Shown piece after piece: positions 22,301 through 33,626 of a DNA stretch of 64,000 bases; position 1 is the first letter of the stretch; every line of letters begins with the position of its first letter. The translations under genes were made by a program, and so were the position numbers. Source of the DNA: Otatea glauca (lineage: Eukaryota; Streptophyta; Magnoliopsida; Poales; Poaceae); assembly GCA_036346275.1 (NCBI GenBank), contig CM070723.1, positions 53,150,743 through 53,214,742 of the forward strand, read 5' to 3'. The notes beneath the pieces are model-generated. The model saw nothing but the letters and a program-made list of their open reading frames with translations. It was not told the origin of the DNA and made no database searches.

Positions 22301-23948
22301 TGAGAAACCAATCAAGCTATCACAAACATTTTTCTCTACGTGTATGATGTCGATGAAGTCGTGCTCCCAGTAGGTAGGTTCCAAAATATCGATCTCTTCA
22401 TCCACATGCTCTTCTTATGGGTCCTTGATTTATGTCCCTTTTTATGCGCAACATCCAAATCCTTAAACATATCATGAACATATCTCCCGCTTAAAGGCCA
22501 TGAAGCTAAACCGTCTTTGTTCCTTCTATCGATTGTTTCTTCATCTTGCGGTATGGGTGATTCCTCCGAAAGAATCTACGGTAACGCATGTACATGGTTT
22601 TACGTGAGTGATTCAGCCACACACTCTCGGTATCATCTAAGTAGTGAGTGCAGGATTTGGCTCCTTTTGTACTCTGGCCTGACAGGTTAGCAAAGGCAGG
22701 ATAATCATTTATGGTGAAGAACAACAGACAGTGCAACGTGAAGTTATCTCGTTTGTACGCATCCAATACTTGTACCCCAGGAACCCACAGTATTTTCAGA
22801 TCTTCCACCAATGGTGCTAGGTACACATCAATATTATTCTCAGGTTGTTTTGGGACTTGGATAAGTAAAGACAACAAAATGTACTTTCGCTTCACAGACA
22901 ACCAAGGACGAAGGTTGTAGATAAAGAGATTCACAGGCTAAGTGCTATGTCGGTTGCTCATGTTACCGAATGGATTCATTCCATTTGTGCTCAATCCAAA
23001 CCTTATATTCCTCGGATCTACACCGAATTCTTGAAAACTCCTATTGATATTTCTCCATTGGGTTCCATCGTTCTTACGCTCCTCTGAGTGCCAACACAAC
23101 AGTTTTGCCTCCTTTAGGTTCTGCTTCAAATGGGGAATTATAGAAAGATACCACATCACCTTTACAGAAGGTTCTTTCTTCATCGTGATGCCCTCACCGT
23201 CATCATCTGATTGATTATTACGCTTGTACCGGGATGCGTTGCACACTGGACATACATGCAAGTTTCTACTTCCATTACCAAAGGACATGCATGTATTCTT
23301 TTTACTTCCATTACCAAAGGACAAAGAACCTTCTTGGCTTTGTAGGTGGTTATTGGCAACTCATTTCCCTCAGGAAGCATGTCCACTAATAGACTAAATA
23401 GCGCCGTGAAACTCATGTCAGACCACCCATTGCTTGCCTTCAATTTTAGTAGTTCAAGCACGGATGACAACTTTGTGTATTTCGACTTCCAACCCAGGAA
23501 CAAAGGTTTCTCTGAGTTGTCCATCAACCCGAAATTTACCATATTCTCTATCATCACGGTTCCCTTTTTCATCACGTAGCATCTAATCCAGATTGTCATC
23601 ATGCATCCTTTCCTCATCGGAAGCACAATCGATATGATCATCCAGTATATTGTTGACTTCGACGGCGATGTTCATACTGCATGTTTCCTGTATAGTGTGC
23701 TCTTTTCCGTGACTAGTCCAACATGTATACCCCCTTTTGAAACCCCTCAGAATCAAGTGTGTTTTGATCTACACTAAGTTTCAAAATATCCTCATATTCT
23801 CACAATCAATGCACGGACAAAACATAAATTGCACCCCCTTATTAAACATATCCTCCTCTGTAGCATTTCTAAAAGCGGAGAAGCCATTAATGTACTCGGC
23901 ACTTTCACGGTTCTCAGCGTACATCTAGCTTCGGTCCGTCTACGATAC
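16339..23948 (-). pseudogene. TNP2-type transposase of CACTA A, split by LTR L4
   Basis: Read right to left. 23948-23750: transposase-associated domain ('NGFSAFRNATEED', 'VQFMFCPCIDCENMRIF'); the expected start ATG appears as ACG and a stop follows in the first ten codons. 23641-22938: 'KLSSVLELLKLKASNGWSD', 'LPEGNELPITTYKAKK', 'RNIRFGLSTNGMNPFGN'. 22934-22506: 'KRKYILLSLLIQVPKQPE', 'VYLAPLVEDL'. 22405-22136: 'DIIHVEKNVCDSLIG'. 22130-21700: DUF4218-like region. 21534-21063: DUF4216-like ('NGYTFYTRDQ'), ending 'VKVDKYGVTTVNLER'. L4 interrupts here; 'VGYQDEPFILANQ', 'RIVGVKNVVDEKEYNQFDELPP' resumes at 16617 and ends at 16339. Multiple frameshifts and stops. The family's catalytic transposase; inactive here. 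Confidence 0.9.
16623..21057 (-). mobile_element. Solo LTR L4, complete, 4.4 kb
   Basis: Starts on minus with TGTAACATCC at 21057 and ends GGGAGGGTCACACA at 16623, so it has TG and CA termini. The flanks carry a 5-bp duplication, acgtt at 16618-16622 and 21058-21062. The cut falls inside a conserved DUF4216 block of the host transposase (NLER, then VGYQDEPF), which confirms the boundary independently. It is homologous to L1, L2, L3 and L5. Inside are an AT-rich beginning, a GC-richer block (about 19260-20280) and a tail with short motifs shared by all copies. No gag or pol. This is the best-defined reference copy of the family in the window. Confidence 0.9.
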
Positions 23949-23997
23949 GCATATAACAATTAGTGTTAAATATTGAAGTACACTAGGTGTGTGCATG

Positions 23998-24610
23998 CAC
24001 TACTACAAAATGGTACATCACTATCGCTTCATCTGAGTCGGTTCTTAAATTTTTAGGAAAAAATGATTGTGATAGATGACTTAGGAGAAGTGTTAATAAT
24101 AATCACTATCGGTTCTCAGGTTAGAAGTGATTGTGATGTAGCACTGATCACATCACAATCTGTTCTTATGTGAGAAGCGATAGTGATGTGCATGCACATC
24201 ACTATCGGTTCTCATAAAAGAACCGATAGTGATATGCACGTGCTTATCACTATCGCTTCTTATGTAGTGATGAGGGTGCACATCACTATCACTTCTCAGA
24301 TAAGAACCGATAGTAATATGCTTGTAGTCATCACTATCGCTTCTCACATAAGAACCGATAGTGATGTGCTTGTAGTCATCGTTATCGCTTCTTATGTGAG
24401 AACCGATAGTGATGTGCTTGTAGCCATCACTATCGCTTCTTATGTGAGAACCGATAGTGATGAGAATGCGTATCACTATTGCTTCTCACATAAGAACCGA
24501 TAGTGATGTGCATGATCACATCACTATCGCTTTTAAAGTGAGAACCGATAGTGATGTGTGTGCATATCACAATCATTTCTTAAGTGAGAATCGATTGTGA
24601 TGTGTCTCGC
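23998..24610. repeat. Left terminal repeat and subterminal array of CACTA B
   Basis: About twenty copies of the motif atcactatcg(g/c)ttct and its reverse complement, in palindromic pairs separated by short variable spacers. Because the array is palindromic, open frames appear on both strands (24153-24476 minus, 24183-24503 plus); these are not genes. Confidence 0.9.
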
Positions 24611-24611
24611 T

Positions 24612-24640
24612 AGGTTATTTATACCCCTCGGGCTGAACTC
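24612..24640 (+). promoter_or_regulatory. Promoter of CACTA B TNP2 (TATA-like)
   Basis: The sequence tatttatacccc at about 24617-24628 begins only a few bases after the last subterminal repeat. It is a plausible plant TATA-type element for transcription to the right. The leader then runs about 1 kb to the TNP2 start and includes the hairpin block at 25050-25405. Confidence 0.5.
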
Positions 24641-25049
24641 TCCTCTGTTGTTGTTTCAGAGGATATTTCACTGCCGCCACCTGAAAAAATAGCTCATATT
24701 CTATGGTTGGAAGTAATACTTGGGTGAGAAAAATTGAAATCCTCATGGGTGGGTGTTAAGAGGGTAAATTTGAAGCCTAGCCTGAGGAGATTTCCCCTCA
24801 TTTCGTAGAATTTGTGGTTTTCTTCAAAATATGCGCATTCCTTCAAACCTCTTCAATTTTGCACTATGTAATTTCGATATGTCGCGAAGAAAGTTTAGGT
24901 TGCACTGGCATTATGTATATCCTAACAGATTTCGCACCCTTTATTTGATAAACACACATGTATTTAATTATCTTAATTTGTAGTGCTCTCATGTTAATCT
25001 GAAATTAATGTTGCTGTCATATGATGAATGTAAGAGTTTAGGCTGTGGA

Positions 25050-25405
25050 ACCTACTTCTCCTGTTCGAGGGTGTTTGTTTATAAATATGCCAATCGAAAT
25101 GACATATTTATAAGCAAGCTGTTTCGAATTGTCCACGTTCTTTGGACAGTTCGAGGATATGTCGTTCGAGCAAGTTCTTGAGTTGTTGTACAACTTCAGA
25201 GTAGATTTCAGTAGCGGCTTCCTGATGTTCTCCGGATACACAAACCTCTTGACTTGTTGCCGAGACGTGTATCTAGAGAACAGAGGGGAGATGCTGTCGA
25301 AATTTTCTCTGGAATTGTACAACGGCTTAGGAACTTGCCTGAACCACATATCCTCGAATGGGATTAGGACCTAACCTATTTAGAGATCAGGAGTCATCGT
25401 TGGTA
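25050..25405 (+). repeat. Hairpin leader block, copy 1 (ahead of TNP2 in CACTA B)
   Basis: A 350-bp block containing a long imperfect hairpin (about 25151-25360). The arms share cgaggatatgt, gttgtacaac, cagag and gttctc(c/t).gatacac on one side and their complements on the other, around a loop of roughly 20 bases. The whole block recurs at 33083-33425 ahead of ORF2, sharing runs such as acttcagagtagattt and ctcttgacttgttg. Frames through it (25038-25374, both strands) are a by-product of the inverted repeat. Confidence 0.85.
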
Positions 25406-25694
25406 CCTTTGTTTTGTTTCGTTGAAGTCAAAAGATTTGCAAGCTACTGCACTATATATTTAGTTTATTCGATATCATTGTTGATGTTTGAAATGTATGT
25501 CTCCTAACTAGGGAATTGGAAGCTCTTAACTAGGGAAAAGCTAGGTATCGATCGGGAGTACATTTATATGTCTTGAAACTCGTCCTCTATTTTGCAATGG
25601 TAATATTAATTGAAATGATGTCTCAATATTTGACATAGCTAGCCAGCTATCGGTCCAATTTTTTCTTAATTTATTGTGCGAAGTCTAATTGCAG

Positions 25695-28600
25695 ATGGAC
25701 CGTAAGGAATGGATGTATTAGAAAAAGCTGTGTGAGTGATGAATTTCAGAGTGGTGTTAAGGAGTTCAAAAAAATTGTAGAACAAGACATGGTGAAGAGG
25801 GGTGTAAACTTCATATATTGTCTTTGCATTGATGCACCAATCTCAGGAGATTTAACAACTCAGCTCAAATTGAGGATCACCTGATTCGACGTGGCTTCGT
25901 AAGGAATTACATGTGTTGGATCCATCATGGGGAGACAGGTAGTACCCTTCCGGTATGCAACGAAGGCATGGTGTAACCCGATGATGAGTTGCAGCATCAT
26001 ATGTTTGAGGAGGACAATTTAGAGCAAATATTGCGGGATGTGAAGGGAAATTACATGGAAAGAGAGTTTGAAAAGTTTAAAAGCTTGATGGAAGACGATG
26101 CCAAACCGCTGTTCTCAAGTTGCAAAGCAAAATACACCAAGCTGGGTTCGGTCCTTGCATTGTTTGAACTGAAGTCAAAACACCGTTGGACATATACAAG
26201 TTTCAATGCACTTCTAGTTCTTCTATCGGATCTACTTCCGAAGGGAAACGAGTTGCCAACAAGCATTTATGAAGCAAAAAAGCTACTATGTCCTGTGGGA
26301 ATAGAAATAGAAAGGATACATGTATGTCCGAATGATTGCATTTTATACCGTAACGCACATCAGGAGCTGCATGTTTGTCTAGTTTGCGGTGTGCCTCGGT
26401 ACAAACAAAAAGAGAAGCATAATGACAAGAAGCGTAAGAGCTGGGGCGACAACGGTGAAGAGGTCACTAAGGTGCACCGGCCAAGGTATTGTGGCACTTG
26501 CCCATCATTCCCCGTCTGGAGCGGTTGTTTGCAAATCCCAAAGAGGCAAAATTGTTGCGTTGACATTATGAGTCTCTAAAGGAAGATGGCAAGCTGAGAC
26601 ACCTTGCTGATTCGGCTCAATGGAGAAACATTGACTGGAAACATGAGGAGTTTGGTGCCGAAATGAGGAACGTAAGATTTGGGTTGAGTACCGATGGAAT
26701 GAATCCGTTTGGTAACATGAGCAGTCGTCACAGCACCTGGCTAGTTTTGTTGTGTATCTACAACCTCCCTCCTTGGTTGTGCATGAAGCGGAAGTATTTC
26801 ATGATGTCGTTGCTAATCTCGGGTCCCAAACAGCCGGGAAATGATACTGATGTGTATCTTGCTCCACCGATTGAGGATTTGTTAAAATTGTGGAACGAGG
26901 GGGTCGTGGTGTGGGATGTGTACAAAAGAGAGCATTTCACCCTACGGGCTATGGTATTTTGCACCATAAATGATCTCTCGGCCCTTGGTAATTTGGCGGG
27001 CTACAGTACGAAAGGAGCCAAAGCGTGTTCTATTTGTGAAGAGGAGACTGAGAGCCTATGGCTGCCGAATTCCAAAAAAAACTGTGTATATGGGTCACTG
27101 TAGGTTTCTACCTCGAAGTCATCGATATCGTAAGATGGATCACAAATTTGATAGGCAGAGGGAAGTCCGTTCGGCCCCACAGACTATGAGTGGAAGACAA
27201 GTATATTCACGTGTGGAGGATATCAATGTTCAATACGAAAAGAGCCATAAATATGTTTGTCCTAGGACTATCAGGAAGAAGAGGTCGATATTTTGGGACT
27301 TACTATACTGGAAGGAGTTAGATGTCCGGCATTGTGTTGATGTTATGCATGTTGAGAAGAATGTCCGCGATAAATTGGTTGGCATCCTACTGAACATACC
27401 TGGGAAGACTAAGGATGGTGTGAATGCCTGCCGCGACATGGCCTACATTCGAATCAGGCCCAGGCTTGCAGTGATAGAGGAGAATGGAAAAGGTCCATAC
27501 ATCCCCGCTGCATGCTACACCCTGTCCAAGAAAGAGAAAGAAGACCTCTGCAAGTGTCTCTAAGGTATTAAAGTTTCATTTGGCTACTCCACGAACATTA
27601 AGAAGCTTGTGTCTATGGATGATTTGAAGTTGTTGGGTATGAAGTCCCACGACTGCCATGTCTTGATGACCCAAATGCTCCCAGTTGCAATCTGAAATAT
27701 TCTGCCAGAGGATGTCAGATTAGCAATCATGAAGATGTGTTACTTCTTCAATGCGATCTCCTGCAAAGCTATTGACCCCGATGTGCTAGACAACTTACAG
27801 AGTGAGGTGGTACAGACTCTATGTCAGCTTGAGATGCATTTCCCACCGTCGTTCTTCAACGTTATGGTCCACCTTTTGTTCACCTTGTAAGAGAAATTAA
27901 GATATGTGGACCCACTTTCCTACGGTACATGTATCCGTTCGAGAGGTACATGGGTATATTAAAGTCCTACATGAGGAATCGGTCGAAGCCTGAGGGTAGT
28001 ATTGTTGAAGGTTATGGGACTGAAGAGGTTATTGAGTTCTGCGTGGACTACCTAGGTAAAAGACAAGCAATTGGTGTTCCTGTATCTCGTCATGAGGACA
28101 GACTTGCTGGTAAAGGAACCATTGAGTCCAAACTAATGAGTCCGAGGTTTGATATGTATTGTAAAGCACATTTGACAGTCTTGCAGAACAGCGTAAAAGT
28201 TCGTCCATACATCGAGCAACACAAGTTGATTTTATGGAAAGAGAATCCACAAATGGATGAGCTTTCCATTGCACGAGAACATAATGATCGATTCCTCACA
28301 TGGTTCAAAGAAAAAGCAGAGGTCTCCTTTAGTGAGAATGTCAAATGGTTGGCTGACGGACCAAGATTTAATGTACAAACATGGCAGGGGCATGATATTA
28401 ATGGCTACACCTTTTACACTAAGAGTCAAGATGCCAAGAGTACTATCCAAAACAGTGGTGTGAGCGTAGATGCTTTTTCTGATGATCATCACTCGAAAAG
28501 AGTCTCCTCAACCACAATGAACTCCTACTATGGGATGATCGAAGAAATTTGGAAGCTCCATTATGGAATATACCAAGTTCCATTGTTCCGATGTAAGTGG

Positions 28601-28930
28601 GTGGTACTTCCACATGGAGTGAAGGTCGACAAGAGAGGCTTTACTATTGTGGATCTCAGTAGACTTGCCTATAAAGATGACCCGTTCGTCCTTACGAACC
28701 AAACAACTCAAGTCTTCTATGTGCGTGATCCGGTCAATCCGAGGTTGCAAGTCGTTCTTCATGGCAAGAGGCGGATCGTAGGAGTTGAGAATGTCATGGA
28801 TGAAGAAGAGTACAACCAATTTGATGAAATACCCCCGTTTGCTGATGGGGCCTATCTTAGCGGGGACGATGACACACATGGGCCCAATTACTTGCGAGTA
28901 GATCATCAAGAAGGGTTGTATTGTAAATAA
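25695..28930 (+). pseudogene. TNP2-type transposase of CACTA B
   Basis: The ATG at 25695 follows cag and starts 'MDRKEWMY', typical of the transposase-associated domain, then a TAG. The reading goes on with 'QSGVKEFKKIVEQDMVKRG' and 'HLIRRGFVRNYMCWIHHGE'. Open pieces follow: 25989-26579 ('KLGSVLALFELKSKHRW', 'LPKGNELPTS', 'VCLVCGVPRYK'), 26663-27103 ('NVRFGLSTDGMNPFGN', 'ISGPKQPGNDTDVYL'), 26970-27563 ('YMGHCRFLPRSHRYRK', 'DVMHVEKNVRDKLVG', 'PGKTKDGVNACRD'), then a DUF4218 region with stops, and 27929-28930, an intact 333-residue C-terminus ('MYPFERYMGILKSYMRNRS', DUF4216 'RCKWVVLPHGVKVDKRGF', 'KRRIVGVENVMDEEEYNQF') ending TAA. It is the best preserved transposase here but has at least three frameshifts and several stops. 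Confidence 0.92.
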
Positions 28931-29559
28931 ATGTACTATTTAAATGTTTGTTGTAATATCATTGTTCCATTATGTATGTAAAATATTGTGCAATGATTTC
29001 AGATGTAAAATATAGCACATTGTCACATATATTTGTAAGAAAATTCCTTTGGATGAAATTCTTTTTGGGAAAGCTTGTAACTGGTTGAAAATTCATTTCT
29101 GGAAATTTTCAAACAATTCGAGCTAAATTTGAAAAACTTTTGACTTTTCTACTCTACGAAGAATTTAGGCCTACGAACTGAAATTCGGTGTATTTCTTGA
29201 ATGGGGATTTTTTTTCAAAAATTATTTATGGGAAAGTTTAGGAGTATGACAAAGCATGTTTCTCCAAAATTTCAAATAATTTCCACTTTATATGACAAAG
29301 TTATGGCTTTTCTCTCTGTGATGAAATGCTGAAAATTCAGAACTGTACCATGGCATATTTCTTGAACGATGACTCTTTTTTAAAAAATTCTATTTTGAAA
29401 AGCTTTGCAATATCGCAAAGTATGTTTCTGTAAAATTTCAAAAAAAATCGACAATGTATGTAAAAGTTAAGGTTTTCTCTCTCTTTGATGATATGCATGT
29501 TGAAAATGACAGCACTGCAGATATTGCAATGTTAGAAGCTTGCTCAATTGTATCAGTTT
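28931..29559. other. TNP2 3' region of CACTA B
   Basis: AT-rich sequence with degenerate repeats of phrases such as gaaattcg, tttcaaa and cttttgactttt; no gene. It precedes the internal motif array. Confidence 0.4.
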
Positions 29560-30825
29560 TATTTACAAAACTGATAGAGATAGTCACAAATCAGTGTCGG
29601 TTTTATTTAACAACCGATAGAGATATGTACTCCATTAGTATCAGTTTTATACAAAAAACCGATGGAGATAATTATTCTATTAGTGTCAGTGTTATTTAAA
29701 AAACCGATACAAGTATAAATCTGTTGTGTCGGTTTTATGTAAAAAAACCGATAGAGGTAGAGCATATGCACGTCCACGCTATTAGTGTCGGTTTTATGTA
29801 AAAAACCGACATAGATATAGAGATAGTCAACAACATGGCATGTATATGCTTTTAGTGTCAGTTTTCATTACAAAATCGATAGAGATATACAATCTATTAG
29901 TGTCGGTCTTCATTATAAAACCGATAGAGATATAAAGCTATTAGTGTTGGTTTTATATAAGAAACCGATAGAGATAGAGATAGTCTTTTGTGTCGGCTTT
30001 GTGTAAAAAACCGATAGAGATATAGATATTCAAGAGTATATGCAAAAATACACTATTAGTGTCATTTTTTTTGTAAAAACCCGATAGAGATATATACAAG
30101 ATATTAGTGTTGGTTTTCTGTAAAAAACTGATAGAGATAGAGTATGCTCTATTAGTGTCAGTTTTATGTAAAAAACCGATAGAGATATAGATTGTCAAGA
30201 GTATATGCATGTATACACTAATAGTGTCGGGTTTTTGTAAAAACCCGATAGAGATATATACAAGCTATTAGTGTCGGTTTTGTGAAAAAAACCGATAGAG
30301 ATAGAGTATGCCCTATTAGTGTCAATTTTATTTAAAAATCGATAGAGATATAGATAATCAAGAGTATATGCATGTATGCACTATTAGTGTCGGTTTTTTG
30401 TAAAAACCCGATAGAGATATATACAAGATATTAGTGTCGATTTTGTTTAAAAACACGATAGAGATATACAATCTATCAGTGCTGGTTTTATGTAGAAAAC
30501 CGATAGAGATAGAGTATGCTCTATTAGTGTCGGTTTTATTTAAGAAACCGATATAGATATAGATAGTCAAGAGTATATGCATGTGTACACTATTAGTGTC
30601 ATTTTTTTTTGTAAAAAACTGATAGAGATAGTCAAGAGCATGTATACGCTATTAGTGTCGGTTTTTTTATAAAAACCCGATAGAGATATATACAAGCTAT
30701 TAGTGTCGGTTTTGTTTAAAAACCCGATAGAGATATATACAAGCTATTAGTGTCGATTTTTTTTAGAAAATCGATAGAGATATTCTATTAATTCCATCGG
30801 TTTTATGTACGAACCGACACTGATA
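29560..30825. repeat. Internal array of about 25 palindromic subterminal-type motifs in CACTA B
   Basis: Units of 35-75 bp, each centred on an imperfect palindrome of the form gtcggtttt, short A/T spacer, aaaaccgatagagata. The core accgatagagat is identical to the motif in the right terminal array (about 37190-37250) and one base from the left array motif (accgatagtgat). The array lies between the two genes, far from either terminus, and ends about 10 bases before a TATA-like box. Confidence 0.9.
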
Positions 30826-30850
30826 GCCAATTCCATAAATAAAATGCTTA
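30826..30850 (+). promoter_or_regulatory. Internal promoter of CACTA B ORF2 (TATA-like)
   Basis: cataaataaaa at 30834-30844 directly follows the internal motif array and precedes a GC-rich, probably transcribed leader. Spacing and order match the terminal promoter at 24617 and the CACTA A promoters at 15922 and 37929. Confidence 0.5.
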
Positions 30851-30859
30851 ACTTCCGCT

Positions 30860-31290
30860 GCTCATTGCTCACTAGCTCCTTGCCTCCACCACAACCCTAG
30901 CTCACTCCCGACGTCACCCACGCCACCCCCACGCCGTCCCCACACTGCCCCGACGCCGCCCTCCTCCCGACGCCCCCACGCCGCCCCAACGCCGCCCTCC
31001 TCCCGACGCCGCCGGGACCTCGCGACGTTGCCCCCCACCACCGGGACCTCCCGACGCCACCCCTCCACCCGACACCGTCCCCACGCCGCCCATCCTCCCG
31101 ACACCGGCCCCACACCGCCCCTCCTCTCGTCGCCACCCCTCCAATGCCGACGCCGCCCGCACCCCTCCGACGCTGACGCCGTCGATGCTACCCGCACCCC
31201 TCCACCGTCGGCGCCTCCACACCAAGCTCCCCCACCGTCAGCTTCTTGTGTGTGCTGCTGGTTCTTGTGACTGACTATGCAATATTCGAC
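30860..31290 (+). other. GC-rich leader or first exon of CACTA B ORF2
   Basis: C-rich sequence of cgacgcc, ccccac and cctccc repeats. A plus frame (31028-31270) is Pro/Thr/His-rich; minus frames (30862-31431) are Gly/Arg-rich. No family similarity. The matching position in CACTA A (15560-15830) is also a GC-rich block, so a conserved leader role is likely, coding uncertain. Confidence 0.4.
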
Positions 31291-33082
31291 ATTTTTATCC
31301 CTTTGGCTGAGGATGCTTATTCTGATGCTCTGAGTGGTGCTAGTTGCATCTCGGGCTCCCTGGTGAAGTGCCTCACCGAGGGGCCAGCGGCTTTGTATCT
31401 CCAAAACACTTGCCGGTGATTTATGCGACATTGCAGCGGCGTATTGTTTTCTGGGACAGCGTCAACGATGTGCCTGGCCATTGACACTAACATTCTGTTG
31501 GTGCTCTGTGAGTTTTCGCATTCCTCTATGATTGCTATACTTTCGGTTCATTGCAAAGGGGCCAGTCATTTATTAGCTTGGGGACCTTTTATGTGGGCTA
31601 CTATGTTCAATGATACATGCTTGATTAGATCAATTGTTATTTTGTTCTATATGCTTATGCTATTGCCGACTGTTTTGATATCCTGATCTGTCTAGTTTTG
31701 CTTAGCTTTGTTATCTGTTGCATTTTGTTCAGCCCGCTGTGTACATAGCATTAGTCTTCTTTCTGTTTCAGTAAGCCTGTGTTGGTTCACTGTTGTGCGC
31801 ATATATGATAATCAATTGATTAAGTTTACATTTAAAATGTTAAGTATTGTATTTCATAATTGAGGTAAGGTTGTCACAAATTAGTCTATTACTCGTTCCT
31901 TGTTGCGAGGAGGGCCTTAGTCAACCCGACATCTGAGAACACAAATAATCCAAATCAAAACAACTTGAGCATTATTGCTAGTTGTATGTCTCTTTTCTTG
32001 TTCATTGTTATGCAACTGCTAAAATACTTGATTACGAGCTTTCATGCTTTGGTATTATTAAATATCTTGTTTCAGTATTTCAGCCTTTGCTTACCTGACA
32101 TTGTTTATTCACGGTTATTTAATCTATGTGGAATTATTGTCATGATAAAATTGCTAATACCAAAATATTTACAACAATAGAAGTGGTTGGATGGGGAGTA
32201 TATCAGAATAGAAGTGGCTGGATGGGGACTATATCAGAATATCTCAACACAGCAATAATGCATTTAGAAAGCAATACTATGTTTTTTTTTTGGAAATCTG
32301 GATTGTTTGAAGAATGTTTTAGATAAACAAAAGTAACTAATTCATATGTTCTCTTGTATCTGAAGAATGTTGTAGAATCTGCATAGTACTTTTACTTGCA
32401 GCATTATACTAGCAATTATTTGTGGAAACAAGTTTTTAGATGGCCTACCATACTACTGTTGTCCATCCTGACCATGCATATTTACTCTCTATGAATTCAA
32501 AAACTCATCTAAGATACTGATTGAAGATGGTCTACCATTCCATCCTGACCATGCATAATTACTCTCTACGAATATAAAAACTCATCCAATATATTCTTAC
32601 CCTATGATACGAATGTAATCATCTTTATCCCATTTTCAAATCATGAGGTTCAAATTCTGGAGGCATTAGCAAAAAGGTATGGAACAAACATTTGTTTTTT
32701 GGCTAACATTTTACATCATTCTTCATGTCAAAACACATAAGGATTGGCTAACACTTTGTTAATTTATCAAGGAAACAACCAAGTACTGATCATCCACCCT
32801 TCTTTTCAACAGTGGATGCCTGAGCTTCGCAGGTTTGCACCAAGTGTTCCTGTAGTTCTTGTAGGAACCAAACTAGGTAAAATTGATAAAACTATGCTTC
32901 ATTTATTTAACAAGTTGTGCAGTTGTTGATCTTAATATAAGACTTTACATATACATGCTACTTTTCCTTCTGGTTCTGCAACAAAGTAGTAAAATATCAA
33001 TGTTAATTTAAACATACATGTCTTTTTATTTTTATGTCTTTTTATGCTGTAATATGATCAATGTTAGATTTCACCATGCGTA
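31291..33082 (+). other. Intron-like region of CACTA B ORF2
   Basis: T-rich sequence with an intron-like character. It contains a 31-bp tandem duplication (32179-32241), an approximately 85-bp direct repeat (about 32437-32605, both parts holding catcctgaccatgcata), and the captured ROP exon (32813-32876). Open frames at 31423-31686 and 31965-32180 match nothing I know. Confidence 0.45.
32813..32876 (+). pseudogene. Captured exon of a ROP/RAC small GTPase gene (64 bp)
   Basis: The 64 bases encode WMPELRRFAPSVPVVLVGTKL plus one base. This is the block of plant ROP/RAC GTPases that ends at the TKxD guanine-recognition motif; the version with 'WMPELRRFAP' resembles the type II subgroup. It is bounded exactly by ag at 32811-32812, after a pyrimidine-rich tract, and by gtaa from 32877, so it looks like a complete exon with both splice sites. 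The reading frame is uninterrupted. It lies inside CACTA B between ORF2's leader and body, on the same strand. I found no other ROP exon nearby. The catalytic P-loop and switch regions are absent, so it cannot encode a GTPase. Confidence 0.75.
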
Positions 33083-33425
33083 ATCCACGTCTCCCGTTCG
33101 AGGGTGCTTGTTTACGAATATGCCATTTCGGCATATTCAAAAGCAAGCAGTCTCGGATTTTCCACATTTTTTGGACAGTTCGAGGATATGTGGTTCGGGC
33201 AAGTTTCTGAGCTGTTGTACAACTTCAGAGTAGATTTCGGTAGCGTCTCCCTGGTGTTCTCCAGATACACACCCCTCTTGACTTGTTGTCGAGACGTGTA
33301 TCTGGAGAACAACAGGAGATCTTCAATTTTCTCTGAGTTGTACAACAATTAAACTTGCCCAACCATATCCTCAAATGGGATTAGGACCAAACCTATTTAC
33401 ATATTAGGAGTTATCGTTGGTACGT
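33083..33425 (+). repeat. Hairpin leader block, copy 2 (ahead of ORF2 in CACTA B)
   Basis: Direct repeat of the block at 25050-25405. Its hairpin spans about 33181-33370: gaggatatgtggttcgggc pairs with the complement of gcccaaccatatcctc, ttgtacaact pairs with agttgtacaa, and gttctccagatacac pairs exactly with gtgtatctggagaac, leaving a loop of about 20-25 bases. It ends about 200 bases before the first recognisable ORF2 codon. Confidence 0.88.
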
Positions 33426-33626
33426 ATTTAGTTGGTCAACAGATAGAATTTTCTTGAAGGTCATTCGTTCATCTGTTACTCTACTGCAATATGCTAGAAC
33501 AATTAAATGTTACAAATTATCCATTGAGCTGTTGCTTTACATGATTTATTGTCAATTTCACATAATAGCTACGAATTGCTTTCTCTTATGTCAAATATAT
33601 AACCGTGTCAGATAAGACAACTCAAA

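Noticed and set aside
24153..24503. Repetitive proteins read from both strands of the CACTA B left array
   Set aside because: They are translations of palindromic subterminal repeats.
24014..24610. Possible CRISPR-like array of regularly spaced repeats
   Set aside because: Spacing is irregular, units are inverted as well as direct, there are no cas genes, and a CACTA terminus is adjacent in a plant context.
29953..30582. Repetitive minus-strand frames in the internal array
   Set aside because: By-product of the tandem motif units.
31423..31686. Hydrophobic 87-residue frame as a possible small membrane protein
   Set aside because: It lies in an intron-like, T-rich region with no conserved motif; T-rich DNA commonly yields hydrophobic frames.
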